From positions 310,001 to 374,000 of the forward strand of contig NZ_JANSUY010000003.1 in NCBI RefSeq assembly GCF_024741135.1: a DNA stretch of 64,000 bases, written 5' to 3'. This DNA comes from Aquiflexum gelatinilyticum (lineage in GTDB: Bacteria; Bacteroidota; Bacteroidia; Cytophagales; Cyclobacteriaceae). The position numbers were made by a program, and so were the translations under genes. Below, one piece after another: positions 7,839 through 16,354 of the stretch (position 1 is the first letter of the stretch; each line of letters starts with the position of its first letter). The notes beneath the pieces are model-generated. The model worked only from the letters and a program-made list of their open reading frames with translations, had not been told where the DNA came from and made no database searches.

Positions 7839-8381
7839 TTGGAAGAATCTGAAATCATAGCAGGTTGCATCAGGAATCAGCCTCATGCACAACGGTGTCT
7901 CTTTGACAGGCATTATAAGCGGACCTTCCATGTGGCGATGCGGTACCTAGCCAACTACCATGATACCGAAGATGTCCTATCGGTTTCCTACACGAGGATT
8001 TTCAAAAATATAAGTCATTTTGAAAATAGGGGAGAAGGGAGTTTTCAAAAATGGATCAACACCATCGTCATCAATGAAGCGATCAGGTTTTTGAAAAGCA
8101 AAAAAGCACTTCTTTTCCAAGAAGATGAAGACCTGCTGACATTGAATGTCAGCTTTCCGGATAGCAGCGATTTGCTCGATGCAGAGGAGGTATCGCAAGT
8201 AGTGGAATCGATGCCCAAAGGTTACAGGACTGTTTTCAATTTATTTGCCATCGAAGGATATTCGCACAAAGAAATAGCTGAAATGCTGCAGATCAATGAG
8301 AATACCTCCAAATCCCAACTCAGCAAAGCAAGAAATTATATGATTCTCAAATTAAAAAAATCAAGCCATGCACTTAAATGA
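7839..8381 (+). CDS. ECF-type RNA polymerase sigma factor (module 1)
   Basis: A 180-aa sigma-70 family protein of extracytoplasmic function type. Region 2 is recognisable as FDRHYKRTFHVAMRYLANYHDTEDV (about residues 24-48) and region 4 as a C-terminal helix-turn-helix (YRTVFNLFAIEGYSHKEIAEML, about 130-151). The start is TTG at 7839; no ATG fits. Its end overlaps the next gene by 14 bp. That gene encodes a protein with one membrane helix, so the pair has the normal ECF sigma/anti-sigma arrangement and should report an envelope signal. Confidence 0.85.
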   Translation: MEESEIIAGCIRNQPHAQRCLFDRHYKRTFHVAMRYLANYHDTEDVLSVSYTRIFKNISHFENRGEGSFQKWINTIVINEAIRFLKSKKALLFQEDEDLLTLNVSFPDSSDLLDAEEVSQVVESMPKGYRTVFNLFAIEGYSHKEIAEMLQINENTSKSQLSKARNYMILKLKKSSHALK

Positions 8382-9039
8382 GATAGATGAAATCATCAAA
8401 AGGAGTTTGCAGGATTCCGAAAGGAAGTCTGACGATTTTGCAATGGAAGCCAAACTCAGGATCTGGGAAGCCATCGAAAAGCCCAAGAAAAAATCCGGTT
8501 TGTATTGGGGACTTGTACTGGCAATGGCGGCAGCGGTGTCCTTTTTTCTTATCTCTACTTTCCTGTTCCTGAAATTACAATCCAAGCAGGAGGAACTTGT
8601 AGCGTTGAGAACAAATACATCCACCGAAACTCAACCGGATATAAAAACCAGTGAAAGCCTTCCAATAGATGAAACAACCAAATCAGAAACTCAGACCATA
8701 GTCATGAATGAACCGGTTCCTGATTTGAAAAGGGAGAAAAGTAATTCCCAGCAAAAGACTCCAGTCAAAAAGCAAGTCAAAGAAGATGCAGCAGAAGCAA
8801 CAGTTCCGGAAATTGCAATCCCGCACGATTCAGTCACCGAAATGCCCACATCTGATATAGAAATTCCGGAAGTAGAAATTGCTGAACTTAAAGCTGAATT
8901 GATTTCATCGGATGAAACCAAAGAAGAAAATCAAGCCATTCCAAAAACCAAAACTCCTTCAAAAATTCGGTTTAGGTTTGGAAACAGTGAACCATCCTAT
9001 AATTCCAATAATTCGCTCGCACTCACCATCAAATTTTAA
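8368..9039 (+). CDS. Membrane-anchored anti-sigma-like protein
   Basis: A 223-aa protein with a cytoplasmic N-terminal helical segment of about 45 residues (EIDEIIKRSLQDSE), a membrane helix near residues 48-68 and a long periplasmic tail. The N-terminal layout matches Bacteroidota anti-sigma factors. The tail (about 80-190) is low-complexity and rich in Glu, Pro, Thr and Lys, unlikely to fold, and may reach across the periplasm. It overlaps the sigma gene by 14 bp and precedes a barrel protein by 17 bp, suggesting a signalling unit. Direct anti-sigma activity is inferred from context. Confidence 0.6.
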   Translation: MHLNEIDEIIKRSLQDSERKSDDFAMEAKLRIWEAIEKPKKKSGLYWGLVLAMAAAVSFFLISTFLFLKLQSKQEELVALRTNTSTETQPDIKTSESLPIDETTKSETQTIVMNEPVPDLKREKSNSQQKTPVKKQVKEDAAEATVPEIAIPHDSVTEMPTSDIEIPEVEIAELKAELISSDETKEENQAIPKTKTPSKIRFRFGNSEPSYNSNNSLALTIKF

Positions 9040-9056
9040 ACTAAACCAACTATTTT

Positions 9057-10031
9057 ATGAAACCTTCCTTACGATTACTGACTTTGCTATGCCTTATGAG
9101 TTTCCAGTCCGTTTTTGCCCAAAGACCTGGAGGTCCACAGGATACCATCTATTATCATGGAAATGAGAATCTGAACATCTACATCCTGTCTTCCGATTAC
9201 CACAAGCTGACCAAGGATGACCAACTTCAAAACATCCTGCTTGACTTCCAAAACAAGTTAAAGGAGATCAAAAACATGGTTCCTTCGTCCTCATCATATA
9301 AAATCGAATACCAATACAATAGCAAAATTGAAATCCTGAAGAGCGACAGAATTGCAAGTTTTACCATTTCAGAGGGTAAAAGCCTCAAGCAAGATTTTCA
9401 GAACCAAGCACTCATCACAGATCCGGGGAGCAGGTACCATGTGAATATTGGCTTTGATGGCTTGGAAACTTTGGTCAATGCGGATTTTACTCAAATCATT
9501 GGAGAAATCATCGCTGAACTTCCCGAAAAAGACAGGTACCTGAGGTATCTCGAATACCAACCTGAGGCAACAACAAACAAAGCCAAATTGATCCAAAACA
9601 GGCCTTCAGGGTATCTTGACATGCTGAGTTTGCAGGCCGGGGTCGGTGCCAATGTCTACAGAAGTAAATTTTTGACAGATATTACCGGGGAATTAAGTCT
9701 GCAACTTAACCAAAAAGGCATTTTGAGAAATCAGATTTATGTGTCCAATAACCTGATGTTTTCATTCGATGAGTCAAATTCGGCGGTGATCAACAATTTT
9801 ACCAATATTGGATACAGAAGAAATTTTTCCAATCAAAGAGATAAGCCTAATTGGCTGGGAGTAGAATTCGGCACACTTACGAAAAGGAGCGGGGATATTT
9901 TTCAACCCAATACCATGCGGTTTGGATTTAACTGGAAAGCCGCAAAGCACATCACAGTTGCACCGCAGATGTATTTTGATGGATTTTTCAAAAATGTCAG
10001 TCCGGGATTCAGGATAGGAATTGGGCTATAA
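9057..10031 (+). CDS. Exported outer-membrane beta-barrel-like protein (hypothetical)
   Basis: A 324-aa protein with a signal peptide (about residues 1-21, ending VFAQ). The first 170 residues are mixed and hydrophilic. The C-terminal 130 residues alternate hydrophobic and polar positions with many aromatic and Gly residues, and the last residues FRIGIGL look like a closing barrel strand. It follows the anti-sigma-like gene by 17 bp and is probably in the same operon, either as the regulated envelope protein or as part of the sensor. I cannot name the family. Confidence 0.6.
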   Translation: MKPSLRLLTLLCLMSFQSVFAQRPGGPQDTIYYHGNENLNIYILSSDYHKLTKDDQLQNILLDFQNKLKEIKNMVPSSSSYKIEYQYNSKIEILKSDRIASFTISEGKSLKQDFQNQALITDPGSRYHVNIGFDGLETLVNADFTQIIGEIIAELPEKDRYLRYLEYQPEATTNKAKLIQNRPSGYLDMLSLQAGVGANVYRSKFLTDITGELSLQLNQKGILRNQIYVSNNLMFSFDESNSAVINNFTNIGYRRNFSNQRDKPNWLGVEFGTLTKRSGDIFQPNTMRFGFNWKAAKHITVAPQMYFDGFFKNVSPGFRIGIGL

Positions 10032-10079
10032 GAATTGCCTTTGTTTTTTGTAAAATGGGATTTTTACCAATTCCAACCT

Positions 10080-10112
10080 AAAGGAGAAAATGATGTTTTC
10101 TCCTTTATTTTT
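10080..10112 (+). terminator. Rho-independent terminator after ECF module 1
   Basis: AAAGGAGAAAA pairs perfectly with TTTTCTCCTTT across a TGATG loop and is followed by ATTTTTT. It separates the first sigma operon from the second sigma gene. Confidence 0.8.
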
Positions 10113-10172
10113 TACCATACTGTGATAATTTTCCGATTCCTGCGTCTAATACTTTTAAATACCAAATTCATC

Positions 10173-10679
10173 ATGGAGTCAGATTCCAAAAAATCATTTG
10201 TTTCATTGATCCAACAAAACCAAGGGATTGTAAACAGCCTTTGCAGGCTGTATGCAACTTCCAATGAAGAAATGAAGGACTATCGGCAGGATGTGATGCT
10301 ATCCCTTTGGAAAGGATTCCCTAAGTACAGAGAGGAATCAAAAGTCAGCACCTGGATTTACAGAGTTGCCCTCAATACACTGATATCCATCTACCGGAAA
10401 AAGAAGCAGGTTTTAATTACTGAGCCATTTTCAGAATCCATTGAATCCATCCATTTTCAGAATAGCGGTTCAGATGATGACCTATTGGTCTTGCAGCAGG
10501 CAATCGGTTTTCTCAAACCATTAGAAAAGGCTTTGGTCATCCTCTATCTGGAAGGATACGACAATAAGGAAATTGGAAAAATTCTTTCCATAAGTGAATC
10601 CAATGTCAGTACCAAGTTGAACAGGATCAAAACCCAACTCAAAAAAACAGTAAAAACCTTACAAAATGAATCTAGATAA
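10173..10679 (+). CDS. ECF-type RNA polymerase sigma factor (module 2)
   Basis: A 168-aa ECF sigma factor. Region 2 contains MKDYRQDVMLSLWKGF and the following W-I-Y-R-V-A motif; region 4 contains LEKALVILYLEGYDNKEIGK and a recognition helix with SESNVSTKLNRIK. The ATG at 10173 is chosen because the longer frame starts inside the sequence that forms the preceding terminator and gives a non-conserved extension. Its last 14 bp overlap a 66-aa ORF, again a sigma/partner arrangement. The two sigma factors of this window are clearly different in sequence. Confidence 0.85.
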   Translation: MESDSKKSFVSLIQQNQGIVNSLCRLYATSNEEMKDYRQDVMLSLWKGFPKYREESKVSTWIYRVALNTLISIYRKKKQVLITEPFSESIESIHFQNSGSDDDLLVLQQAIGFLKPLEKALVILYLEGYDNKEIGKILSISESNVSTKLNRIKTQLKKTVKTLQNESR

Positions 10680-10866
10680 GCTAAAACCAACCTGGGAACA
10701 ATTCAAAGTCATCCATGCAATGGATGAAATGGATGAGTCCGACATTCTTTCCTGCCTTGAACCCAAAAAACAGGAAACCCATTTCAGGATTTCCAAAAGG
10801 ATTGCCCAGAATGCATTGGTTTTTTCATTCCTAATCATGACACTCAGTGGAGGTTGTTCCATCTAA
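10666..10866 (+). CDS. 66-aa membrane protein, possible short anti-sigma partner
   Basis: The ORF overlaps the sigma gene by 14 bp. The soluble N-terminal part (LDKLKPTWEQFKVIHAMDEM) is followed by a basic stretch and one hydrophobic helix near residues 48-62, ending at a Gly-Gly-Cys-Ser-Ile tail. This resembles the start of Bacteroidota anti-sigma proteins with most of the periplasmic part missing. It could be a complete mini-protein or a remnant. Its end overlaps the longest possible lgt frame. Confidence 0.6.
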   Translation: MNLDKLKPTWEQFKVIHAMDEMDESDILSCLEPKKQETHFRISKRIAQNALVFSFLIMTLSGGCSI

Positions 10867-10876
10867 AATTAACCTG

Positions 10877-11680
10877 ATGCTCCATTACATTCATTGGAGC
10901 CACGATGGCAGCATTATCGATCTGGGGTTTTATGATTTGAGAGTTTACTCTATGCTTTTTGCAGTGGGTTTTCTGATCGGATTTGTCCTGTTGCAAAAGC
11001 AATTCAAAGAGGCCTCCGTACCGCAAGAAAAACTCGATAAATTGTTTGTTTTCGCCATTATCGGCACCGTAGTGGGAGCTAGGCTAGGGCATTGTCTTTT
11101 TTATGAATTTGAGTATTATTCCAAAAATCCATTGGAAATATTTCTTCCCGTCCGGTTTTATCCGGAATTTGAATTCACAGGATTTTATGGACTGGCAAGT
11201 CATGGAGGCGCTATCGGGATATTGATCGCTGTATGGATTTATAGCAGGAAAGAAGAAATTAACATTTATTGGATTTTGGATAAAATAGCTTTGGTAATTC
11301 CATTGGCCTGCGGTTTTATCAGATTGGGGAACCTGTTCAACTCCGAGATGATCGGCAATCCTACCACTGTACCTTGGGCTTTTGTATTCCAAAGGATTGA
11401 TGACATACCAAGACATCCGGGACAACTGTATGAAGCAATGGCATATTTTACCATCTTTATACTTTTGAATTTTTATTCCAAAAAAGTCAAAAAAGGAGAT
11501 GGGTACCTGTTTGGTCTTTGTGTGGTGCTTTTATTTTCAGCGAGGTTTTTCCTGGAGTTTTTGAAAATCGATCAAGTAGGTTTCGAAGCTGAAATGTTCA
11601 TCAATATGGGTCAGGTACTGAGTCTTCCTTTTATAGCCGCAGGTGTGTTATTGATGAAAATAAAAACAGTAAAATTATAA
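10877..11680 (+). CDS. lgt: Prolipoprotein diacylglyceryl transferase
   Basis: Lgt moves a diacylglyceryl group from phosphatidylglycerol to the lipobox Cys of prolipoproteins in the inner membrane, the first step of lipoprotein maturation. The 267-aa protein has about seven membrane helices, the GLASHGGAIG motif containing the essential His, and the family signature region GFIRLGNLFNSEMIG. A PRHPGQLYEA segment follows. The ATG at 10877 is preferred to a GTG at 10847 that lies inside the previous gene. Many lipoproteins in this window are its predicted substrates. Confidence 0.95.
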   Translation: MLHYIHWSHDGSIIDLGFYDLRVYSMLFAVGFLIGFVLLQKQFKEASVPQEKLDKLFVFAIIGTVVGARLGHCLFYEFEYYSKNPLEIFLPVRFYPEFEFTGFYGLASHGGAIGILIAVWIYSRKEEINIYWILDKIALVIPLACGFIRLGNLFNSEMIGNPTTVPWAFVFQRIDDIPRHPGQLYEAMAYFTIFILLNFYSKKVKKGDGYLFGLCVVLLFSARFFLEFLKIDQVGFEAEMFINMGQVLSLPFIAAGVLLMKIKTVKL

Positions 11681-11808
11681 GCTAGGCGAATAGATATGAT
11701 AGTAAGAAAATTTTTCATCGGTAAGATTTTAACCCATCGAATATTCTTTAATAGGATATAAATGTTGTTTTTTCTATTTTCACATTTTGAGACAATAGAA
11801 AAACAAAT

Positions 11809-13005
11809 ATGAAAAAACACAACCTGATTAACCTCTTATTGCTGTTCCTGATTGCATTTTCGGCGCAGGCACAGGAAGCACTGTTTCGTGCCCAACAGAT
11901 CGTTTCCCCCGAAATCCACGATGACCAATCGGTGACTTTCCGGGTGTTTGCTCCGGATGCCAAATCTGTTCAGATCACAGGAGATTTTCTTCCCACTGTA
12001 AAAATGGAAACCCAATTCGGACCAATGGATGGACCAGGAAAAGCTGATCTTGTCAAAGGTGAAAACGGCGTTTGGGAATACAAATCTGCTCCTTTGAGTC
12101 CGGAATTGTATGGGTATTCCATCATTGTCGATGGCTTTACCACTACCGATCCCAACAACCCTTTTCTGATCAGGGATGTGGCATCAGTGACCAATATCCT
12201 TATCGTAGGCGCAGGTCAGGCAGATTATTACAGGGTGAAGGATGTTCCCCACGGTACAGTTGCACGCAGGTGGTATGATTCTCCGGGACTTGGGATGGAC
12301 CGTAGGCTGACTGTCTATACACCTCCGGGGTATGAAACTTCAAATGAAAAATATCCTGTTCTTTATTTGCTACACGGTGCCGGTGGTGACGAGGAAGCTT
12401 GGATTGCATTGGGCAGGACAGCCCAGATTTTGGACAATCTGATTGCCCAAGGAAAAGCCAAGCCGATGATTGTTGTGATGCCAAACGGTAACGTCATTCA
12501 GGATGCAGCGCCAGGTGAAGGAAAAGATGGTTTTTACAAGCCGGTGTTTATGGCGCCAAGAACGATGGACGGAGGCTATGAAGCTGCTTTTATGGACATC
12601 ATCAAGTTTGTGGAAAGCAGCTATCGCGTCAAAGCTGATAAATCCAACCGTGCAATCGCAGGCTTGTCCATGGGAGGATTCCATACCTTGCATATTTCAA
12701 GGTATTTCCCAAATACTTTTGATTATATGGGTTTGTTTTCAGCGGCCATCATGCCGCGTGAAGATGCCACCGGGAAAGTTTACAGCGATTTTGACAATAC
12801 ATTGACTGCCCAAATGAAAAACGGATATAAGTTGTATTGGATTGCCATCGGCAAAACTGATTTCCTATATAAAGCCAATGTTGAGTACAGAGAAAAGTTG
12901 GATAAGATGGGAATGAAGTATGATTATGTCGAATCTGAAGGTGGTCATACCTGGAGAAACTGGAGGGTTTACCTGACCCAATTTGCTCCGCAGCTATTTA
13001 AATAA
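11809..13005 (+). CDS. Secreted esterase with N-terminal CBM48-like domain (feruloyl/enterochelin esterase-like)
   Basis: A 398-aa exported alpha/beta hydrolase of the esterase D family. A signal peptide (1-22, ending AQA) precedes an E-set/CBM48-like domain (about 30-120: VTFRVFAPDAKSVQITGDF) and the hydrolase domain (about 145-398). The nucleophile is Ser 287 in GLSMGG, the acid probably Asp 351 in GKTDFLY, and the His is H380 in EGGHTWRNW. Bacteroidota proteins of this build include xylan feruloyl and acetyl esterases, so plant or algal glycan esters are likely substrates. No glycan-utilisation genes flank it. It has its own terminator. Confidence 0.85.
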   Translation: MKKHNLINLLLLFLIAFSAQAQEALFRAQQIVSPEIHDDQSVTFRVFAPDAKSVQITGDFLPTVKMETQFGPMDGPGKADLVKGENGVWEYKSAPLSPELYGYSIIVDGFTTTDPNNPFLIRDVASVTNILIVGAGQADYYRVKDVPHGTVARRWYDSPGLGMDRRLTVYTPPGYETSNEKYPVLYLLHGAGGDEEAWIALGRTAQILDNLIAQGKAKPMIVVMPNGNVIQDAAPGEGKDGFYKPVFMAPRTMDGGYEAAFMDIIKFVESSYRVKADKSNRAIAGLSMGGFHTLHISRYFPNTFDYMGLFSAAIMPREDATGKVYSDFDNTLTAQMKNGYKLYWIAIGKTDFLYKANVEYREKLDKMGMKYDYVESEGGHTWRNWRVYLTQFAPQLFK

Positions 13006-13025
13006 TTGTCGATTTTTGAAATTAG

Positions 13026-13055
13026 AACGCAGCCGGTAAGGCTGCGTTTTTTTTT
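13026..13055 (+). terminator. Rho-independent terminator of the esterase gene
   Basis: AACGCAGCC pairs with GGCTGCGTT across a GGTAA loop and is followed by about nine T residues, 20 bp after the stop codon. Confidence 0.93.
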
Positions 13056-13169
13056 GTCCTTTTGTTTCTTGTTTCGCCCTTTCAGGCCTGAAATGTTAAA
13101 AGTATTAATTTAAAGAAAACAGTGGGATGGAATGATTTAAAGAAATGTTCTCTTTTAAAAAATTGCTAT

Positions 13170-13562
13170 TTAAGCAACTTCCAGCCATTTTTGGATGATT
13201 TCTTGGATTTTGGTTTCATCTTCCAGAATTTCTTGCATGGATGTAAATCTGATTACTGCCCGGTCGTTTGCAGCCCATTTTAGCAAACCGGAATCTTCAT
13301 TGATCAGCTTTTCTTTTGGCAAATCTCTTTTCTTTGCACCCCGATGCAGGACCAGTTGAATACTGTCTTTTTTGGGAGAAAGGTTATATGTGATCTTGTC
13401 TTCGCCTTCCAGACAAAAACTCGGTGCATTCCATTTGATATGTTCGGTGAGATCGGGATTTGCGCTGAAAATGATTTCCCTGATTTTGAGGATTTCAGGT
13501 TTTAGGGGATGGTCTAATTGATCCAAGTAAATCAGGACCGGATTGGAAGACTCGGTTTTCAT
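13170..13562 (-). CDS. DUF1801 (YdhG/YjbR-type) domain protein
   Basis: A 130-aa protein with the DUF1801 pattern: an N-terminal DQLDHPLKPEILKIREII helix, the HIKWNAPSF motif near residues 38-46, and a C-terminal VIRFTSMQEI segment. Function is unknown; the family resembles iron-chaperone-like YdhG proteins. It is the last gene of a minus-strand run and its ATG overlaps the stop of the NTF2-like gene (ATGA). Small single-domain proteins of this kind often cluster with SRPBCC and VOC proteins in Bacteroidota. Confidence 0.85.
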   Translation of the reverse strand: MKTESSNPVLIYLDQLDHPLKPEILKIREIIFSANPDLTEHIKWNAPSFCLEGEDKITYNLSPKKDSIQLVLHRGAKKRDLPKEKLINEDSGLLKWAANDRAVIRFTSMQEILEDETKIQEIIQKWLEVA

Positions 13563-13927
13563 GGGTTTTTGGTTTTGAATACCTCAATGCAATAAGAGGA
13601 TATTGAGCTGATTTTATTTTCCGAATCAAATTGATAGACATCGCAGGCGGAGATTTTGGAGACCGTTTTGCCTTCCCGGATAAATTCACCGAGACCAATG
13701 ATTGCTACTTTTCCATTTTCTTCAATGGTTTGGTGGATTTTGAAATCCGTGCTCACAGATTGGAAATAGGTGGCGATATTTTGGCAATGGGTTTTTACCA
13801 TTTCCTTCCCTTCGAGGGTTTGTTCTCCGATGATTTCCCATCGGATATTGTCTGCCATATATTCAAATACTTCAGCAAAATTTCCTAGAGAAAAGTCCGA
13901 AGCAATCTGTTTTTGAGTTTGATTCAT
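13559..13927 (-). CDS. Nuclear transport factor 2-like (SnoaL-type) protein
   Basis: A 122-aa single-domain protein with the cone-shaped NTF2-like pattern: N-terminal helices (IASDFSLGNFAEVFEYMADNIRWEI), then a curved sheet with VAIIGLGEFIREGKTV and CDVYQFDSENKI. Such proteins are small-molecule binding domains or isomerases. No catalytic residue can be assigned. It overlaps the DUF1801 gene by 4 bp and lies 17 bp downstream of the 81-aa ORF in the same operon. Confidence 0.8.
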   Translation of the reverse strand: MNQTQKQIASDFSLGNFAEVFEYMADNIRWEIIGEQTLEGKEMVKTHCQNIATYFQSVSTDFKIHQTIEENGKVAIIGLGEFIREGKTVSKISACDVYQFDSENKISSISSYCIEVFKTKNP

Positions 13928-13944
13928 AGTCTCCTATTTTATTT

Positions 13945-14190
13945 TCAATCAGGTAAAGTTTCACACTGAAATCCATGTTGAATAAATAGGGCAGGAATAT
14001 GTTTGATATCTTCCCAACTTCCTTTGACCCTCAAAACCTTATCGCAATCGACCAAGTCGAAGTTTGCCATGATATCAATATAGCTGTTGTGGACCAATGC
14101 CAACAATTCTTCTGCCTCAGCTTCTGTTTGAACATTGGTTTTAAACACTTCTATGATTTTCAAGTTCCTAAAAATTTTGGTCAATGTCAT
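13945..14190 (-). CDS. Small conserved-looking protein, 81 aa (hypothetical)
   Basis: The protein has an alternating strand-helix pattern: IEVFKTNVQTEAEAEELLALV, then DIMANFDLVDCDKVLRVKG, then a short C-terminal strand. This is the ferredoxin-like arrangement of HMA-type domains but lacks a CxxC metal site. It starts with ATG at 14190 and lies within 20 bp of genes on both sides, so it belongs to the operon. The role is unknown; a small-molecule or metal sensor domain is possible. Confidence 0.65.
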   Translation of the reverse strand: MTLTKIFRNLKIIEVFKTNVQTEAEAEELLALVHNSYIDIMANFDLVDCDKVLRVKGSWEDIKHIPALFIQHGFQCETLPD

Positions 14191-14197
14191 TTTCCTT

Positions 14198-14650
14198 TTA
14201 TTTTCTCAAAAAATCAAATGCTCCTTTTCTGAGGTTGATGCCATATTCGAGGTAGGCTTTGAGACAGCATAGGAAATTAGTCCAGCCTTCTGTATTTCCC
14301 ATCAGCCATTTGATGCCGGATGGATTAGTGGGTCTTTCCTTTTCTTTGATTGTCACAAGGGTATCATTGTCTTTTCTGGATTCCAGAATTATCTCCACCA
14401 AATGGTCAAATGTCTCAATTTTCCAACTGAAAATGATCAATTTATCTGTTTCGATTTTCTTGACCTGGATAGGATCAGTACCTTCAAATTCCGGAAAACT
14501 CCAAAAGACAGTTTTTCCTTCCACCATTCTTCCGGAGCTTTCAGAGATAAAATATTGGGTCATATGTTTGGGATCCACAATGGCTTCAAAAACCTCAGAA
14601 ACAGGTTTTTGAATCTGTAAAGCGACTTTAATGCTCAGTGTATTTTCCAT
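14198..14650 (-). CDS. SRPBCC (AHSA1-type) domain protein
   Basis: A 150-aa START/Bet v1-like protein. The N-terminal strand ALQIQKPVSEVFEAIVDPKHMTQYF, the VFWSFPEFEG strand and the C-terminal long helix beginning SGIKWLMGNTEGWTNFLCCLKAYLEYG are typical of the AHSA1 group, which bind hydrophobic ligands in a deep pocket. It is one of two SRPBCC genes in this operon. Ligand unknown. Confidence 0.88.
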   Translation of the reverse strand: MENTLSIKVALQIQKPVSEVFEAIVDPKHMTQYFISESSGRMVEGKTVFWSFPEFEGTDPIQVKKIETDKLIIFSWKIETFDHLVEIILESRKDNDTLVTIKEKERPTNPSGIKWLMGNTEGWTNFLCCLKAYLEYGINLRKGAFDFLRK

Positions 14651-14664
14651 ACCACTCGGTTGGT

Positions 14665-14940
14665 TTAGGTATTAAAATTCAATCCCTCATCCGATAATGC
14701 CTGCCTCAGTATTGGAATCGAGGAAGGCCCGATTCCGTGGAGTTTCAGAATCTCGGATTCCTTGTATTTTGCCAAAATTGAAAGTTCTGAGATTCCTTGA
14801 TTTTCCAGAGCCCTTCTGGCCGGAGCTGCCAATTTTGATATCCAGCCCGACGGTTGTTTCTTGGTTTTTTCACATTCTGGGCAAACCGGACAATCACTGG
14901 TTTTATAAAATCTATGGCCTTTTGGACATGTTTTGAACAT
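14665..14940 (-). CDS. Small zinc-ribbon plus RNA polymerase alpha-CTD-like HhH protein
   Basis: A 91-aa protein from the ATG at 14940 (a TTG at 14961 would add seven residues). The N-terminus is a Cys/His cluster (TCPKGHRFYKTSDCPVCPEC, four to five ligands) that should bind zinc. The C-terminal 45 residues (ALENQGISELSILAKY, EILKLHGIGPSSIPILRQAL) match the helix-hairpin-helix of the RNA polymerase alpha C-terminal domain, suggesting DNA binding. It sits 14 bp after the SRPBCC start side in the operon. It could be a regulator; no target is known. Confidence 0.75.
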   Translation of the reverse strand: MFKTCPKGHRFYKTSDCPVCPECEKTKKQPSGWISKLAAPARRALENQGISELSILAKYKESEILKLHGIGPSSIPILRQALSDEGLNFNT

Positions 14941-15011
14941 GGATTTTTTGGTAATTTTCAAACAAATCTGGCTTACTTGGCTAAAGCTATTAGAGGCGCC
15001 AAAAGGAAAAA

Positions 15012-15452
15012 TTAACTGGCTGGTTCAGTGCAGGCAAACATCCAATTCACGCCGAATTTGTCCACGCAGCTTCCAAAATAATCTCCCCAAAATGCATCCT
15101 CCAATTCCATGGTGACCACACCACCGGCCGAAAGTGCTTTAAACAGTCTCTCTGTTTCAGACCTTGTGTCCGGTTGTAGGTTGATATGGACATTGTTACC
15201 CATTTCGACCTTGAATCCCATGAATGCAGGTGAGTCCGAGCCCATCAATAGATGACCTCCGGTTATTTCCAAAGCGACATGCATGACCAGGTATTTGTCT
15301 GCCTCGGGTAATGGCGGCATGTTTTCCATTGGGGGCATATCTCCAAAGCGGGAAATACCTCCGATAAATTCTCCACCAAAGATTGATTGGTAAAAATTGA
15401 ATGCTTCCTCCGTTTTGTCAGGAAAGTTGAGATAAGTGCCTACGCTTGCCAT
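15012..15452 (-). CDS. VOC family protein, PhnB-like
   Basis: A 146-aa vicinal-oxygen-chelate fold protein of the PhnB/3-demethylubiquinone-like group. The signature FPDKTEEAFNFYQSIFGGEF lies near the N-terminus, LVMHVALEITGGHLLMGSD in the middle and the C-terminal DAFWGDYFGSCVDKFGVNWMF is diagnostic. Members bind small ligands, sometimes with a metal; many are of unknown role. It lies between the two SRPBCC genes of the operon, a common grouping. Confidence 0.9.
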   Translation of the reverse strand: MASVGTYLNFPDKTEEAFNFYQSIFGGEFIGGISRFGDMPPMENMPPLPEADKYLVMHVALEITGGHLLMGSDSPAFMGFKVEMGNNVHINLQPDTRSETERLFKALSAGGVVTMELEDAFWGDYFGSCVDKFGVNWMFACTEPAS

Positions 15453-15475
15453 AGTTGTGGGGGTTTAGGGTTTAT

Positions 15476-16354
15476 TTATGATTCACATATTGATTTGAGT
15501 TTTTCCAATGCCTTAGGATAAGTTTCCTCAAAGTAGGATTTGAATTCTTCATTGGAATCCAGGTCCACAGTTAGCAAGGTTTTCCCATTTTTCGCCTCAT
15601 ATGTATAATTTTCCAATGCTCCTGCCCATCCCTCGATTTCCGGTCCGGAGGTAATTTCCTCTCCATTATTCAGAATTCCAAGATGTTCGATTGAGACAAA
15701 TTGGTTTTTGATGTTTTCTTTGATCCTGCTGACCATACCGCCTTCTTTTCCATCTTGGTCGGTGCCAACAAATACTATTTTGGAACCTTTGTCCCAAGAA
15801 CCTTCAAAACGGGAAGTCGGATTGAACACTGCTGTCCATTCCGAATAGGATTTGTCTCCAAGCATGGTATTGTAAACCTTATCAACTGGTGCGTCTATTT
15901 CAATTTTGAAATTGAGCCTTTGTGGACCGGATTGGGATTCTGCGTGTTTTTTGAAATTGTTTAAAATGGTCTGCCAGCCTTCTTTTTGGAGCTCGATGGA
16001 GTTGGTATTTTCAGCTTCAAAATCTTCCTTGACCATTGTCCCTTCGCCCTGGGATTCAAAAATGACCGACATTTTTCTGCCGTCTTCAAGGATGGAGGAT
16101 ATTTTTTTGAATTCTTCCACTTCGGTATGGTTACCCCCAAAGTCAAATCCAAAACTTCCATCTTTTGCCTCCATTCTGGAAGAAAACTTACCTCCCGCTT
16201 GAAGGTCATTTTCAGCACGTGGACATTGCCAATCTTCAGATGCAAAGTTCCATTGGGTAATATGTTCGGGTGCCGTCCACATGTGCCAAACTTGCTGGAC
16301 CGGGGCATTTACATAAGTTTCAATTGAAATAACGGTTTTTGGTAAGGAGTTCAT
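15476..16354 (-). CDS. Double SRPBCC (AHSA1-type) domain fusion protein
   Basis: A 292-aa protein when started at the ATG at 16354; the longer frame adds a non-conserved 28-residue leader that covers the promoter region. Two START-like domains follow each other: residues about 5-140 (ISIETYVNAPVQQVWHMWTA, then GWQTILNNFKKH) and about 147-290 (FKIEIDAPVDKVYNTMLGD, then GWAGALENYTYE). Single-domain AHSA1 proteins are usual, so this is a tandem fusion. It is the first gene of the minus-strand operon and is divergent from the GlxA-like regulator 123 bp away, its likely regulator. Confidence 0.85.
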   Translation of the reverse strand: MNSLPKTVISIETYVNAPVQQVWHMWTAPEHITQWNFASEDWQCPRAENDLQAGGKFSSRMEAKDGSFGFDFGGNHTEVEEFKKISSILEDGRKMSVIFESQGEGTMVKEDFEAENTNSIELQKEGWQTILNNFKKHAESQSGPQRLNFKIEIDAPVDKVYNTMLGDKSYSEWTAVFNPTSRFEGSWDKGSKIVFVGTDQDGKEGGMVSRIKENIKNQFVSIEHLGILNNGEEITSGPEIEGWAGALENYTYEAKNGKTLLTVDLDSNEEFKSYFEETYPKALEKLKSICES

